Assembly (NCBI GenBank): GCA_021783515.1
Contig: JAJXTV010000025.1
Location: forward strand, 1-53,902
Origin: Nitrospirota bacterium
Lineage (GTDB): Bacteria; Nitrospirota; Thermodesulfovibrionia; Thermodesulfovibrionales; UBA6898
Direction of reading: 5' to 3'
Length of the DNA stretch: 53,902 bases
A program made the translations under genes and the position numbers. Under the pieces are notes generated by a model. That model had not been told where the DNA came from, did not search any database, and was given only the letters and a program-made list of their open reading frames with translations. The stretch's first letter is position 1. Every line of letters starts with the position of its first letter. Positions 25,357-32,790 of this stretch are shown piece by piece.

Positions 25357-26790
25357 CTACAGGACCTTGCTCAAAAGAAGACGGGCGACGGCCTCCTGGG
25401 TGAAAGGGGAGTCCCAATAGGCAAAGAGTGTGGCGGCGCCTTCGATGCCGTCAAGGAGGTAAGGGCTTCCGAAGGAGATGAAGATCTTCCCCCTGCCCGC
25501 AAGACGGGACAGCGCATCGTGGAGCCAGTTGCCGGCGCCCCCCTTCCATCCTCTGGTCTCCGAAAAAATCGCGGCGACGACCTGCAGGCCTTCAGCCTGC
25601 GGGAAGCGCTCCGTCCCGGAAGAGCGGGTGAGACGGATGACCTTCAATCCCGCCAGCCCCTTCCGCAGTTCGCGGACGAGCGGGCCGCTCCTGTCGTCTT
25701 CTTCGTCGTTCAGAATGACGAGACAGGACCGGCCCCTCAGTCGGAGACTGCCGGAAACCGTGAGCGCCCTTTCCGTCACTGCCCGCGACAGCATAGTATT
25801 CTTTCTGAAATCCGGCCGCTCCTTTGCGGGAGAGCTCAAGAGGTCCCGGCGGAACTCCTCGATGCGGGCAGTTTCAAGAGGCGCCTTCCGCGCCCTGAGA
25901 TATGCGGCTACCCTGTCCGCGTTCGAAGGGTGCAGGATGATGTCGACGCCGGCGGTAAGCGCCATGAGAGACGCCGCTTCCTCGGAGTAGCCGGCTATCC
26001 CTCCCATGTTCATCGCGTCGGTGATCACGATCCCGCCGTAGCGCATCTTCCTTTTTAGAAATGAGACAGCCCTTGGGGAAAGCGTAACCGGGACCCCCGA
26101 AGGGTCGAGGGCCGGCACTTTCAGATGGCCGAGCATGATCATCTTCACCCCGGCTCCGATCGCGTCCCGGAAAGGCCTCAGCTCTGTCTTCCGGAGCGCG
26201 GCAATCGGCCGGCGTATTACCGGCAGGCTGATATGAGAGTCGACTTCGGTATCGCCATGGCCGGGGAAATGTTTCCCGCAGGCCGCTATGCCGAAAGATT
26301 GGAAGACCTTGACCATCTCACAGCCGAGCAGGGAGACGGTGGGCGCATCCGCGCCGAAGGCCCTTTGCGCGATGATCGGATTTCTCGGGTTGGTGTTGAT
26401 GTCGAGGACCGGGGCGAAGATCGTATTGATGCCGGCGTAGGCGGCCTCTTCGGCGACGGCGGAGCAGACCTTTCTGAAGCGGGAAAGTTCAAAGTGTTCC
26501 CGGTCTGCCCGTTTCCTTCTTGCCGCCTGAGCAAGCGCCATGGCGGGAGGAAACGGCGTTCCTCCTCTTAACTGCTGGCCGAGACCCCGCTCGAGGTCCG
26601 AGGCGATGATCAGGGGCAGTTGGGCCTCGCTCTGCAGAAGCGCGATATGTTTTCTCACTTCGGAGAGCCTCCCGCCGAACACGATGAAACCGGCCACGCC
26701 CTTTTTCACAAGGGAAAGGTAGCGGGAGAAGTTGCGTCCGATCTCCTCTCCGTTGAGCCGCGGGACAAGGACCCGGTAATAGCTTTGCAT
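25357..26790 (-). CDS. GH3 beta-N-acetylhexosaminidase, NagZ-like
   Basis: The 477-residue protein has a GH3 TIM-barrel (about 1-330) with the NagZ-type motif KHFPGHGDTEVDSHISLP (general acid/base loop), ASDLERGLGQQLRGGTPFP for substrate binding and the nucleophile Asp in GIVITDAMNMGGI, plus a GH3 C-terminal alpha/beta domain (about 350-477). NagZ enzymes release N-acetylglucosamine from muropeptides in cell-wall recycling; two-domain versions also act on exogenous glycans. No signal peptide is visible, which favours a cytosolic recycling role. Confidence 0.87.
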   Translation of the reverse strand: MQSYYRVLVPRLNGEEIGRNFSRYLSLVKKGVAGFIVFGGRLSEVRKHIALLQSEAQLPLIIASDLERGLGQQLRGGTPFPPAMALAQAARRKRADREHFELSRFRKVCSAVAEEAAYAGINTIFAPVLDINTNPRNPIIAQRAFGADAPTVSLLGCEMVKVFQSFGIAACGKHFPGHGDTEVDSHISLPVIRRPIAALRKTELRPFRDAIGAGVKMIMLGHLKVPALDPSGVPVTLSPRAVSFLKRKMRYGGIVITDAMNMGGIAGYSEEAASLMALTAGVDIILHPSNADRVAAYLRARKAPLETARIEEFRRDLLSSPAKERPDFRKNTMLSRAVTERALTVSGSLRLRGRSCLVILNDEEDDRSGPLVRELRKGLAGLKVIRLTRSSGTERFPQAEGLQVVAAIFSETRGWKGGAGNWLHDALSRLAGRGKIFISFGSPYLLDGIEGAATLFAYWDSPFTQEAVARLLLSKVL

Positions 26791-26899
26791 GGGATATTAT
26801 ACGTATTTTTGAGGGGGGACAGGTACGCTGTTCCCTGCCGGCGGCCTGAATTTAGGGCTTCAGTTTGACATTCCTGCCGGTCCGGGGTAGAGTCTAAAT

Positions 26900-27175
26900 A
26901 TGACGTCCCCTCCGGCAGGGAAAGAACGGCGACATCCGCGAAGGATTTACGTGAGCCCCTTTGCCTACCGTTTTCCGGCCGCATCCGGGATCCATTTTGG
27001 GGTGACCTCCAACATAAGCGAATCCGGGCTCTGCGTCTATTCTGACGTCCGGCCTGACCAAGGCGAGCAGATCGAATTCAGGAGCTCTCTTCCGGTGCCG
27101 TCCTCCCGGGCGACCGTGCGCTGGGTGAAGAAGGACGCCGAGAATCTTTACAAAATGGGTCTCGTGTTCGAGTAG
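26900..27175 (+). CDS. Stand-alone PilZ-domain protein (c-di-GMP binding)
   Basis: The 91-residue protein consists of a single PilZ domain with both c-di-GMP motifs: RRHPRR near the N-terminus (RxxxR) and SNISESGLCVYS ([D/N]xSxxG). It ends with the typical VRWVKKDAENLYKMGLVF strand. It probably binds c-di-GMP and acts by contacting a partner. The upstream ribosome site is weak (GGGGTAG-like). It converges on a decayed IPTL-CTERM gene. Confidence 0.85.
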   Translation: MTSPPAGKERRHPRRIYVSPFAYRFPAASGIHFGVTSNISESGLCVYSDVRPDQGEQIEFRSSLPVPSSRATVRWVKKDAENLYKMGLVFE

Positions 27176-27195
27176 CCTGCGGCCCGTCGGAGGAC

Positions 27196-27664
27196 TCAGC
27201 TTTCCCGGCTTCTCCGTCTCCCGAGGTAAAAGGCAGACCCTAATCCCGCCAAGACCATGAAGAGGAGCATCCCCGTTTCGGACACCGTCGGGACCGACTG
27301 CCCAGGCATAGGACGGATTGCCGTTGCAGGCGGCAGGAGAGGAACTGGTCTGAACCACTCCGGTCGTTCCGGCGGAAAAAGGGCTGCAGATGGAATCGCT
27401 GTCGCTCGAATAAAGCGGAGTCAGTCCCCTTATGTCGATACGGCCGGTCGTGAGGGGATTGGAAACATTCGGTGCCGGCAGATAGTTATATCCTCCGTCA
27501 TATCCGCGGTAGCTTCCGAGAAACACCAGAAAAGGGCGGGGCGGGAGGTCGGGGTTATAGGAGTCGATTACCCCGTCGGCGCCGGTGATGAAGTAGCATC
27601 CCCGGGATGAATTGTCCATGCGATGAGGCTTGCCTGCCAGGGCCTGCGGCGACCCGGCGCCCAC
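27196..27664 (-). pseudogene. IPTL-CTERM surface protein, frameshifted and truncated
   Basis: On the minus strand a frame beginning near 27664 reads YFITGADGVIDSYNPDLPPR and continues as a Gly/Ser/Asn-rich extracellular-type sequence to NGNPSYA. One base later, in the neighbouring frame, it continues as GQSVPTVSETGMLLFMVLAG, LGSAFYLGRRR and SRES with a stop at 27196-27198. That ending is a good IPTL-CTERM type sorting signal (VPTLSE-like motif, membrane helix, Arg cluster). Removal of one base near 27310 joins the two. There is no signal peptide, and the frame is closed by a stop just upstream, so the 5' end is also lost. Confidence 0.65.
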
Positions 27665-27814
27665 GGCATGTCGGCACGTTTAGCAGCTGAATCTATAGGA
27701 TGCAGGACTGATTGTAATTGAAATTACAGGTTGACGGAGGGGCCGGGAATCCATAAAGTACCGGATAAAGATGAGCGGGATCGTACCATTCCTGTTGAAG
27801 ATGGAGGAGGGAGC

Positions 27815-28162
27815 ATGAACCAGTACGGCTTAAATCCGGAGATATTTGCGGACCAGACGCGGGCTGCCGACCCGGCGGCGAGGAACTGCTGGGAGTTCTT
27901 CTCATGCAAGGATTATTCGACCTGCCCGGTGCCGGGGGAGACACGACTCGACGGCGTCCACGGCGGCAAGAACGCCGGGAGGGCCTGCTGGGTTGTTGCG
28001 GGCACGATGTGCGGCGGAAGCAGGCAGGGCAGCCATGTCGACAAGGAGCACGGATGCCTGCAGTGTAAGTTTTATGCTCTCGTGAAAGAAGAGGAATTCG
28101 GGAAATCGGAGGGGTTTAAGCTCTCGATGTCGCTCGTGCAGATGCTGAAGGGGAAGGCATAG
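27815..28162 (+). CDS. Two-CW-domain cysteine-rich small protein
   Basis: I start at 27815 because a GGAGGAGGGAG site lies directly upstream. The 115-residue product has eight cysteines in the arrangement NCWEFFSCKDYSTCPVP, GKNAGRACWVVAGTMCGG and HGCLQCKFYALVKEEE, the layout of the small two-CW family found in anaerobic and sediment bacteria, often near signalling genes. The cysteines may bind iron-sulfur or zinc; the function is unknown. It has no export signal. Confidence 0.7.
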   Translation: MNQYGLNPEIFADQTRAADPAARNCWEFFSCKDYSTCPVPGETRLDGVHGGKNAGRACWVVAGTMCGGSRQGSHVDKEHGCLQCKFYALVKEEEFGKSEGFKLSMSLVQMLKGKA

Positions 28163-28208
28163 CGCCTGAGGAAAGGCGCGGCCCGTATGACCGGATGCCC
28201 CGACTGTC

Positions 28209-30908
28209 TCACCAGTCCAGGAATCGCTTTGCGATCGGGCTTTGCCGTCTCAGAAGAAGCTTGCGCAGCTCCTCCACAAACAGTATGAAAAACGCGAAGG
28301 GCAGAGAAAGCGACGTCTCGGCGGCCGTCAGGCGGGACGTGCCGAATATTGTCCGGGCCGCGTCGTTGTGAACGATAAGCCAGACGAGGAAGACTTCTGA
28401 GGCGATCCCGAGAAGGATCAGCCTGTTGGCGAATATCCCCTTCCTGAAGACGGATTCCCTGGAGGTCCGGCAGACCATCACGTTGGATATCTGGCATATG
28501 ACGATGCTGACGAAGAATGCCGTCACCGCCTTCAGATAGAGAGGGTCTGCCGGCGACAGCCTTGTTCCCCAGCTCCATCCGCCGGCAAAGAGGACCACGA
28601 AGTAGGAGAAGAACCCGGCGGCGCCCTGGACCATGCCGTAGATCCCGTAAGATTTTATGAGAAGCTCTGGCGAGAGCAGCCTTTCGGTCCGGGGCCTCGG
28701 CGGTCTCGTCATCACGTCGTCCTCAGGTGTTTCCACGCCCAGCCCGAGCGCCGGAAGGATATCGGTTCCGAGGTCGATCGTCAGGATGAGCACGACCGTA
28801 AGCGGCAGGGGGATGGCGAAGAGGACGAAGGCGATAAAGGGCAGGATCTCGGGGATGTTGCTGGTGAGGATATACCCGATGAACTTCCTGATGTTGCTGA
28901 ATACGGTCCTTCCCTCCTCGACGGCGTTTACGATCGTGGCGAAATTGTCGTCCATGAGCACCATGTCGGCGGCCTCCTTCGCCACTTCCGTGCCGCTGAC
29001 GCCCATCGCGACCCCCATATCCGCATGCTTCAGGGCGGGGGCATCGTTGACTCCGTCTCCGGTGACGGTAACGACCTCTCCCATGGCCTGGAGCGCCTTG
29101 ACGATCCTGAGCTTCTGCATCGGGGATGTTCTGGCGAAAATGAGGTCCTCTTTCTTCAGGGTCTCCCGCAGGCCGGCCTCTCCGAGGGAGTCGAGGACCT
29201 CTCCTGTTATCGTATGCACTCGGGAGAGGTCGATCATGCCGGCCATTGCGGCGATCGCCTCGGCCGTTACACTGTAATCCCCGGTTATCATGATCACCCT
29301 GATGCCCGCCGTCCTGCACTTCGCTATGGCCGAGGGGATCTCCTTCCTCGGCGGATCGATCATGCCGATCAGCGCGACAAAGACGAAATCCTCTTCCACG
29401 GCTGAGGGCTCTTCGTTATAGGCCAGGCCCAAAACGCGCTCGCCGCGGGAGGCCATGCGCTCATAGCAGCGCAGAATCTTTTCTTTGTCCTTTTCCTGAA
29501 GCGGTATGACCTTCCCCTCGTGAAGGAGACGACTGCATTTCGCAAGCACGACCTCGGGCGCGCCCTTCAGGTAGGCTGCGGGGCCGGCGGCGGACTCATT
29601 GATGGTGATCATTCTCTTTGTGGTCGAGTCGAAGGGCGATTCCTGCCGGCGCGTGTTTTCGCGGACGATATGCTGAATGTCGCCCAAAACGGCTGCGTAC
29701 TGAAGGAGCGCGATTTCCGTGGGGTCGCCGCGAAAGGCCCCGTGGATATCCTGTCCGGCATTGTTGCAGAGCGCCGAAATTCTGATGAGGGCATCGATGC
29801 CGGGCAGCTTCCCGATGCCCCGCTCGTGCACGTTTCTTTCTTCCATGCTCAGAAGCAGGGTGTTTACCGAGATCCTGTTTTCGGTGATCGTTCCGGTCTT
29901 GTCCGTGCATATTACGGTTGTCGAACCGAGTGTTTCGACCGATTCGAGCCTCTTGATCAGGGCCATCCTCCCCGCCATTTTTTTTGAGGCCATGCTCAGC
30001 GACAGGGTGACCGTCGGGAGCAGACCTTCCGGCACGTTAGCGACGATTATGCCGATGGCGAATATCATGCTTGCGGTAAAAGGGTCCCCGATCAGGACGC
30101 TGACCGCGAAGAACGCAATACCGAGGATGATCGCGATAGCCGAGATGATCCGGATGAAGTGGTTTAACTCCCTTCTCAGCGGGCTGACTATGTTTTGGGT
30201 CTGCTTTGTCATGCGGGCAATTCTTCCGATCTTGGTGTCCATTCCGATGCCGTATATGAGGGCCGAACCGTTTCCGGACTGGACGGAGGTGCCCGAAAAG
30301 ACCATGTTCCTGGATTCCAGGATGTTGTCGTGTGTGCAGGCGAGCTTTCTCAACTGGGGCTCCGATTCGCCGGTCAGGGACGAGTGGTCGACCTTAAGCG
30401 AGTTCTCCTCGATGAGTCTGCCGTCGGCCGGGATTTTGTCCCCTTCCGAGAGGCAGATGATGTCTCCCGGCACGACTTCGCGGGCCGGCAGCTTCTGGCG
30501 GAAGCCGTCCCGGAGTATGTCGATCGTTTCAGGCATCATCCTGCGGAAACTCTCGATGATCTTCTCCGAGTGATATTCCTGGATAAAGGTGAATACGGCG
30601 TTCAGGACGACAACGCACGCCAGGGCAATGCCGATATAAAGGCTCCCCTGACCGGGTGATATCCGTTCAGAGATGAACGACAGAATCGCCCCCAGCCACA
30701 GGAGGATGGCAAAGAAATTCACGAGGTGCCTGGCGAATTTTATCGGGAGGGGGATGCGCCCCCTGATCTCCAGGGTATTGGGGCCGTACCGGAGGCGTCT
30801 TTCTTTCGCTTCCGCACTGCTCAGGCCGGAAGGCCGGGAGCGGAGCCGCTCGAAAAGCTCATCGAGACTTATCCTGTGCTCGTCATCGTGCATGACGGCC
30901 GGCTGCAC
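28209..30908 (-). CDS. P-type ATPase of type II, Na,K-ATPase (IIC)-like
   Basis: The 899-residue pump has an N-terminal cation-ATPase domain, ten predicted membrane helices, the actuator motif SSLTGESEP, the phosphorylation site ICTDKTGTITENR, the nucleotide-domain KGAPE-type motif and hinge VTGDGVNDAPALK. Its transport helices resemble animal Na,K-ATPase: M4 IIVANVPEGLLPTVT, M5 YILTSNIPEILPF and M6 LTIDLGTDILPALGLGVETP keep the Glu, Ser/Asn/Glu and the two Asp that bind Na+ and K+ there. The HFIRII segment before M3 also matches. No beta subunit is evident. The start is GTG at 30908 or ATG at 30893; neither has a strong ribosome site. Ca2+ transport is the main alternative. Confidence 0.88.
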   Translation of the reverse strand: MQPAVMHDDEHRISLDELFERLRSRPSGLSSAEAKERRLRYGPNTLEIRGRIPLPIKFARHLVNFFAILLWLGAILSFISERISPGQGSLYIGIALACVVVLNAVFTFIQEYHSEKIIESFRRMMPETIDILRDGFRQKLPAREVVPGDIICLSEGDKIPADGRLIEENSLKVDHSSLTGESEPQLRKLACTHDNILESRNMVFSGTSVQSGNGSALIYGIGMDTKIGRIARMTKQTQNIVSPLRRELNHFIRIISAIAIILGIAFFAVSVLIGDPFTASMIFAIGIIVANVPEGLLPTVTLSLSMASKKMAGRMALIKRLESVETLGSTTVICTDKTGTITENRISVNTLLLSMEERNVHERGIGKLPGIDALIRISALCNNAGQDIHGAFRGDPTEIALLQYAAVLGDIQHIVRENTRRQESPFDSTTKRMITINESAAGPAAYLKGAPEVVLAKCSRLLHEGKVIPLQEKDKEKILRCYERMASRGERVLGLAYNEEPSAVEEDFVFVALIGMIDPPRKEIPSAIAKCRTAGIRVIMITGDYSVTAEAIAAMAGMIDLSRVHTITGEVLDSLGEAGLRETLKKEDLIFARTSPMQKLRIVKALQAMGEVVTVTGDGVNDAPALKHADMGVAMGVSGTEVAKEAADMVLMDDNFATIVNAVEEGRTVFSNIRKFIGYILTSNIPEILPFIAFVLFAIPLPLTVVLILTIDLGTDILPALGLGVETPEDDVMTRPPRPRTERLLSPELLIKSYGIYGMVQGAAGFFSYFVVLFAGGWSWGTRLSPADPLYLKAVTAFFVSIVICQISNVMVCRTSRESVFRKGIFANRLILLGIASEVFLVWLIVHNDAARTIFGTSRLTAAETSLSLPFAFFILFVEELRKLLLRRQSPIAKRFLDW

Positions 30909-31140
30909 CGAAATATGATCGCGAAGGTCTCACCATGCCCATTTGGCGTATAGCGCCGTCATTTCATCTCCCTCTCACGATTTCCGGAAGCACCTTTTGA
31001 CCTCTCCCCGCATATTATCTCACGAAAGAAACGGCTGTCCAAGCCCCTTTTCATTGCGGCCGACACGGCGGCAGGACCGCGCTGCGGTATACGCCGCCGC
31101 TCCGGTTGATAAATGTAATTTCTACCATTTACAATTCATT

Positions 31141-31566
31141 ATGAAGAAGATCGCGTGGACGCTCGCCTGCCTGTTTGTTTTCTGTTCCTGCGCGAGGAAG
31201 CCGGCATACCCCGAGGCGCGCCTCGACGGACAGGACGTCAGGATTGTCCTGAGCGGGCTCAGGGAGAAGACCCCGGAGTTTTTCACTTTTCGGGCCGGCG
31301 ACACGGCGATCAATTATTTTGTCGTGAAGGTCGGGGGGGACGTCCAGTCCTACTTCGACGCCTGCGCGAAATGTTATCCGAAGAAGCTTGGCTACCGCCT
31401 CGAACGCGGCAGGCTCGTCTGCAGGGCGTGCGACGTGCATTACGGCATCGAGGATTTGAAAGACGGAATCGGAAGCTGTTATCCTATCAGGCTTCCCGGC
31501 AGGATCGACGGGACGGCGTACGTGATCAGCAGGAACGACATCCTGGCGGGAGGAAGGTATTTCTAG
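31141..31566 (+). CDS. DUF2318-type lipoprotein, possible metal binding
   Basis: The 141-residue product has a short signal (MKKIAWTLACLFVFCSC) with a possible lipobox, and a C-terminal DUF2318-like domain: FRAGDTAINYFVVKVGGDVQ, then paired cysteines in FDACAKCYPKKLGY and LVCRACDVHYGIEDL, and GSCYPIRLPGRIDGTAYVI. DUF2318 domains occur with iron or copper uptake genes (FTR1/P19 systems) and are thought to bind metal or Fe-S, without proof of mechanism. No such transporter is adjacent. The longer frame upstream is non-coding. No clear ribosome site is visible; the start is set by the signal sequence. The following 31567-31828 gap holds nothing I recognise. Confidence 0.7.
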   Translation: MKKIAWTLACLFVFCSCARKPAYPEARLDGQDVRIVLSGLREKTPEFFTFRAGDTAINYFVVKVGGDVQSYFDACAKCYPKKLGYRLERGRLVCRACDVHYGIEDLKDGIGSCYPIRLPGRIDGTAYVISRNDILAGGRYF

Positions 31567-31828
31567 AGCGCGGTTCTTGCAGGGCGGCCGGCAGAGTGTC
31601 CCTCAAATCCCTTCTGATGCGATAGGATTTGACAGGGCATGGCGTCGGGGATGCGGGACTTCGCGAAAAGTGATGTTCCGGGCGAGGGTCTCGAAGGTGG
31701 CTTCCGGTGCGCTAAGGAATCGCTGCGAACGACTTTTCGGTCTACTCTGCCCGCCTCAGTGACGCTTTTTATGCGACCGGAGAGTTTATTTTGTCCGAAA
31801 TGTTCTTAAATAGGATCGAGGGGGAATA

Positions 31829-32734
31829 ATGGGTTTTTTCGACAGGCTGAAGGAAGGGCTGAGCAAGACGAGAAAGGGGTTTGCCGAGAAGGTCGAATCG
31901 ATCTTTGTCGGCCGGCCGGTCGACTCCGCGACGCTCGAGGAGCTCGAAGAGACGATGATCCTTTCCGACGTCGGCGCCCAAAACGCCGGGGAGATCGTCC
32001 GGCATCTGCAAGAGAAGTCCGACAGGGGAGAAGTAAAAGGGGAAGGGTCGGTGAAGGAATTCCTGAAGAAAGAGATGACCTCGATGCTCGGCAACCCGCA
32101 TCCGCTCGTGGTCTTCGGGGAAAAGCCCTTTGTGATACTTGCCGTCGGCGTCAACGGGGTCGGGAAGACGACGACGATAGGCAAACTCGCCGGCAGGTTC
32201 AGGAACCAGGGGTTCTCGGTCATGCTTGCGGCGGGCGACACCTTCAGGGCGGCCGCCATCGAGCAGCTCGAGATATGGGCGAACAGGAGCGACGCCCAGT
32301 TTGTGAAGCACCAGTCGGGCTCCGACCCCTCAGCGGTTGCGTTCGACGCGGTCGAGGCGGCGAAGGCGCGCGGTGTGGACGTGGTGATCATCGATACCGC
32401 CGGACGGCTCCACACGAAGAGCTCGCTGATGGACGAGCTCAAGAAGGTCAAAAGGGTATGCGGCAAGGCGATGGCGGGCTCGCCCCACGAGGTGCTTCTG
32501 GTGGTCGATGCCACGAACGGCCAGAACGCCCTGCGGCAGGCACAGCTGTTTCACGAGGCGATCGGCGTGACCGGCATCGCGCTGACGAAACTCGACGGCA
32601 CGGCGAAGGGCGGAATCGTTTTTGCGATCAAGAAGGAGCTGAACATCCCGGTGCGGCTCATCGGCGTCGGCGAAGGGATCGAAGACCTCCAGGACTTCGT
32701 CCCGGCCGATTTCGTGAAGGCGCTTTTTGAGTGA
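31829..32734 (+). CDS. ftsY: Signal recognition particle receptor FtsY
   Basis: The 301-residue GTPase has the NG domains of FtsY: N domain helices (MGFFDRLKEGLSKTRKGFAE), G1 VGVNGVGKTTTIGKLA, the insertion region AGDTFRAAAIEQLEIWA, G3 VVIIDTAGRLHTKSSLMDEL, G4 ALTKLDGTAKGG and the closing GVGEGIEDLQDFVPADFVKA. It docks ribosome-SRP complexes at the inner membrane for co-translational insertion. It lacks the long acidic A domain of E. coli FtsY, as is common. It has a GGGGGAATA ribosome site. The Ig-like exoprotein gene starts about 56 bp downstream on the same strand. Confidence 0.96.
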   Translation: MGFFDRLKEGLSKTRKGFAEKVESIFVGRPVDSATLEELEETMILSDVGAQNAGEIVRHLQEKSDRGEVKGEGSVKEFLKKEMTSMLGNPHPLVVFGEKPFVILAVGVNGVGKTTTIGKLAGRFRNQGFSVMLAAGDTFRAAAIEQLEIWANRSDAQFVKHQSGSDPSAVAFDAVEAAKARGVDVVIIDTAGRLHTKSSLMDELKKVKRVCGKAMAGSPHEVLLVVDATNGQNALRQAQLFHEAIGVTGIALTKLDGTAKGGIVFAIKKELNIPVRLIGVGEGIEDLQDFVPADFVKALFE

Positions 32735-32790
32735 AAGATAGTTTTGCCCTTCCGAAGGGTTGTTGCGATAAGATAAGGGTAGAAGGGGGA

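Noticed and set aside
31567-31828. SRP RNA or another structured RNA in front of ftsY
   Set aside because: The conserved SRP Alu/S-domain sequences (GGAAGCAGCC-type loops) are not found and no strong structure is evident.
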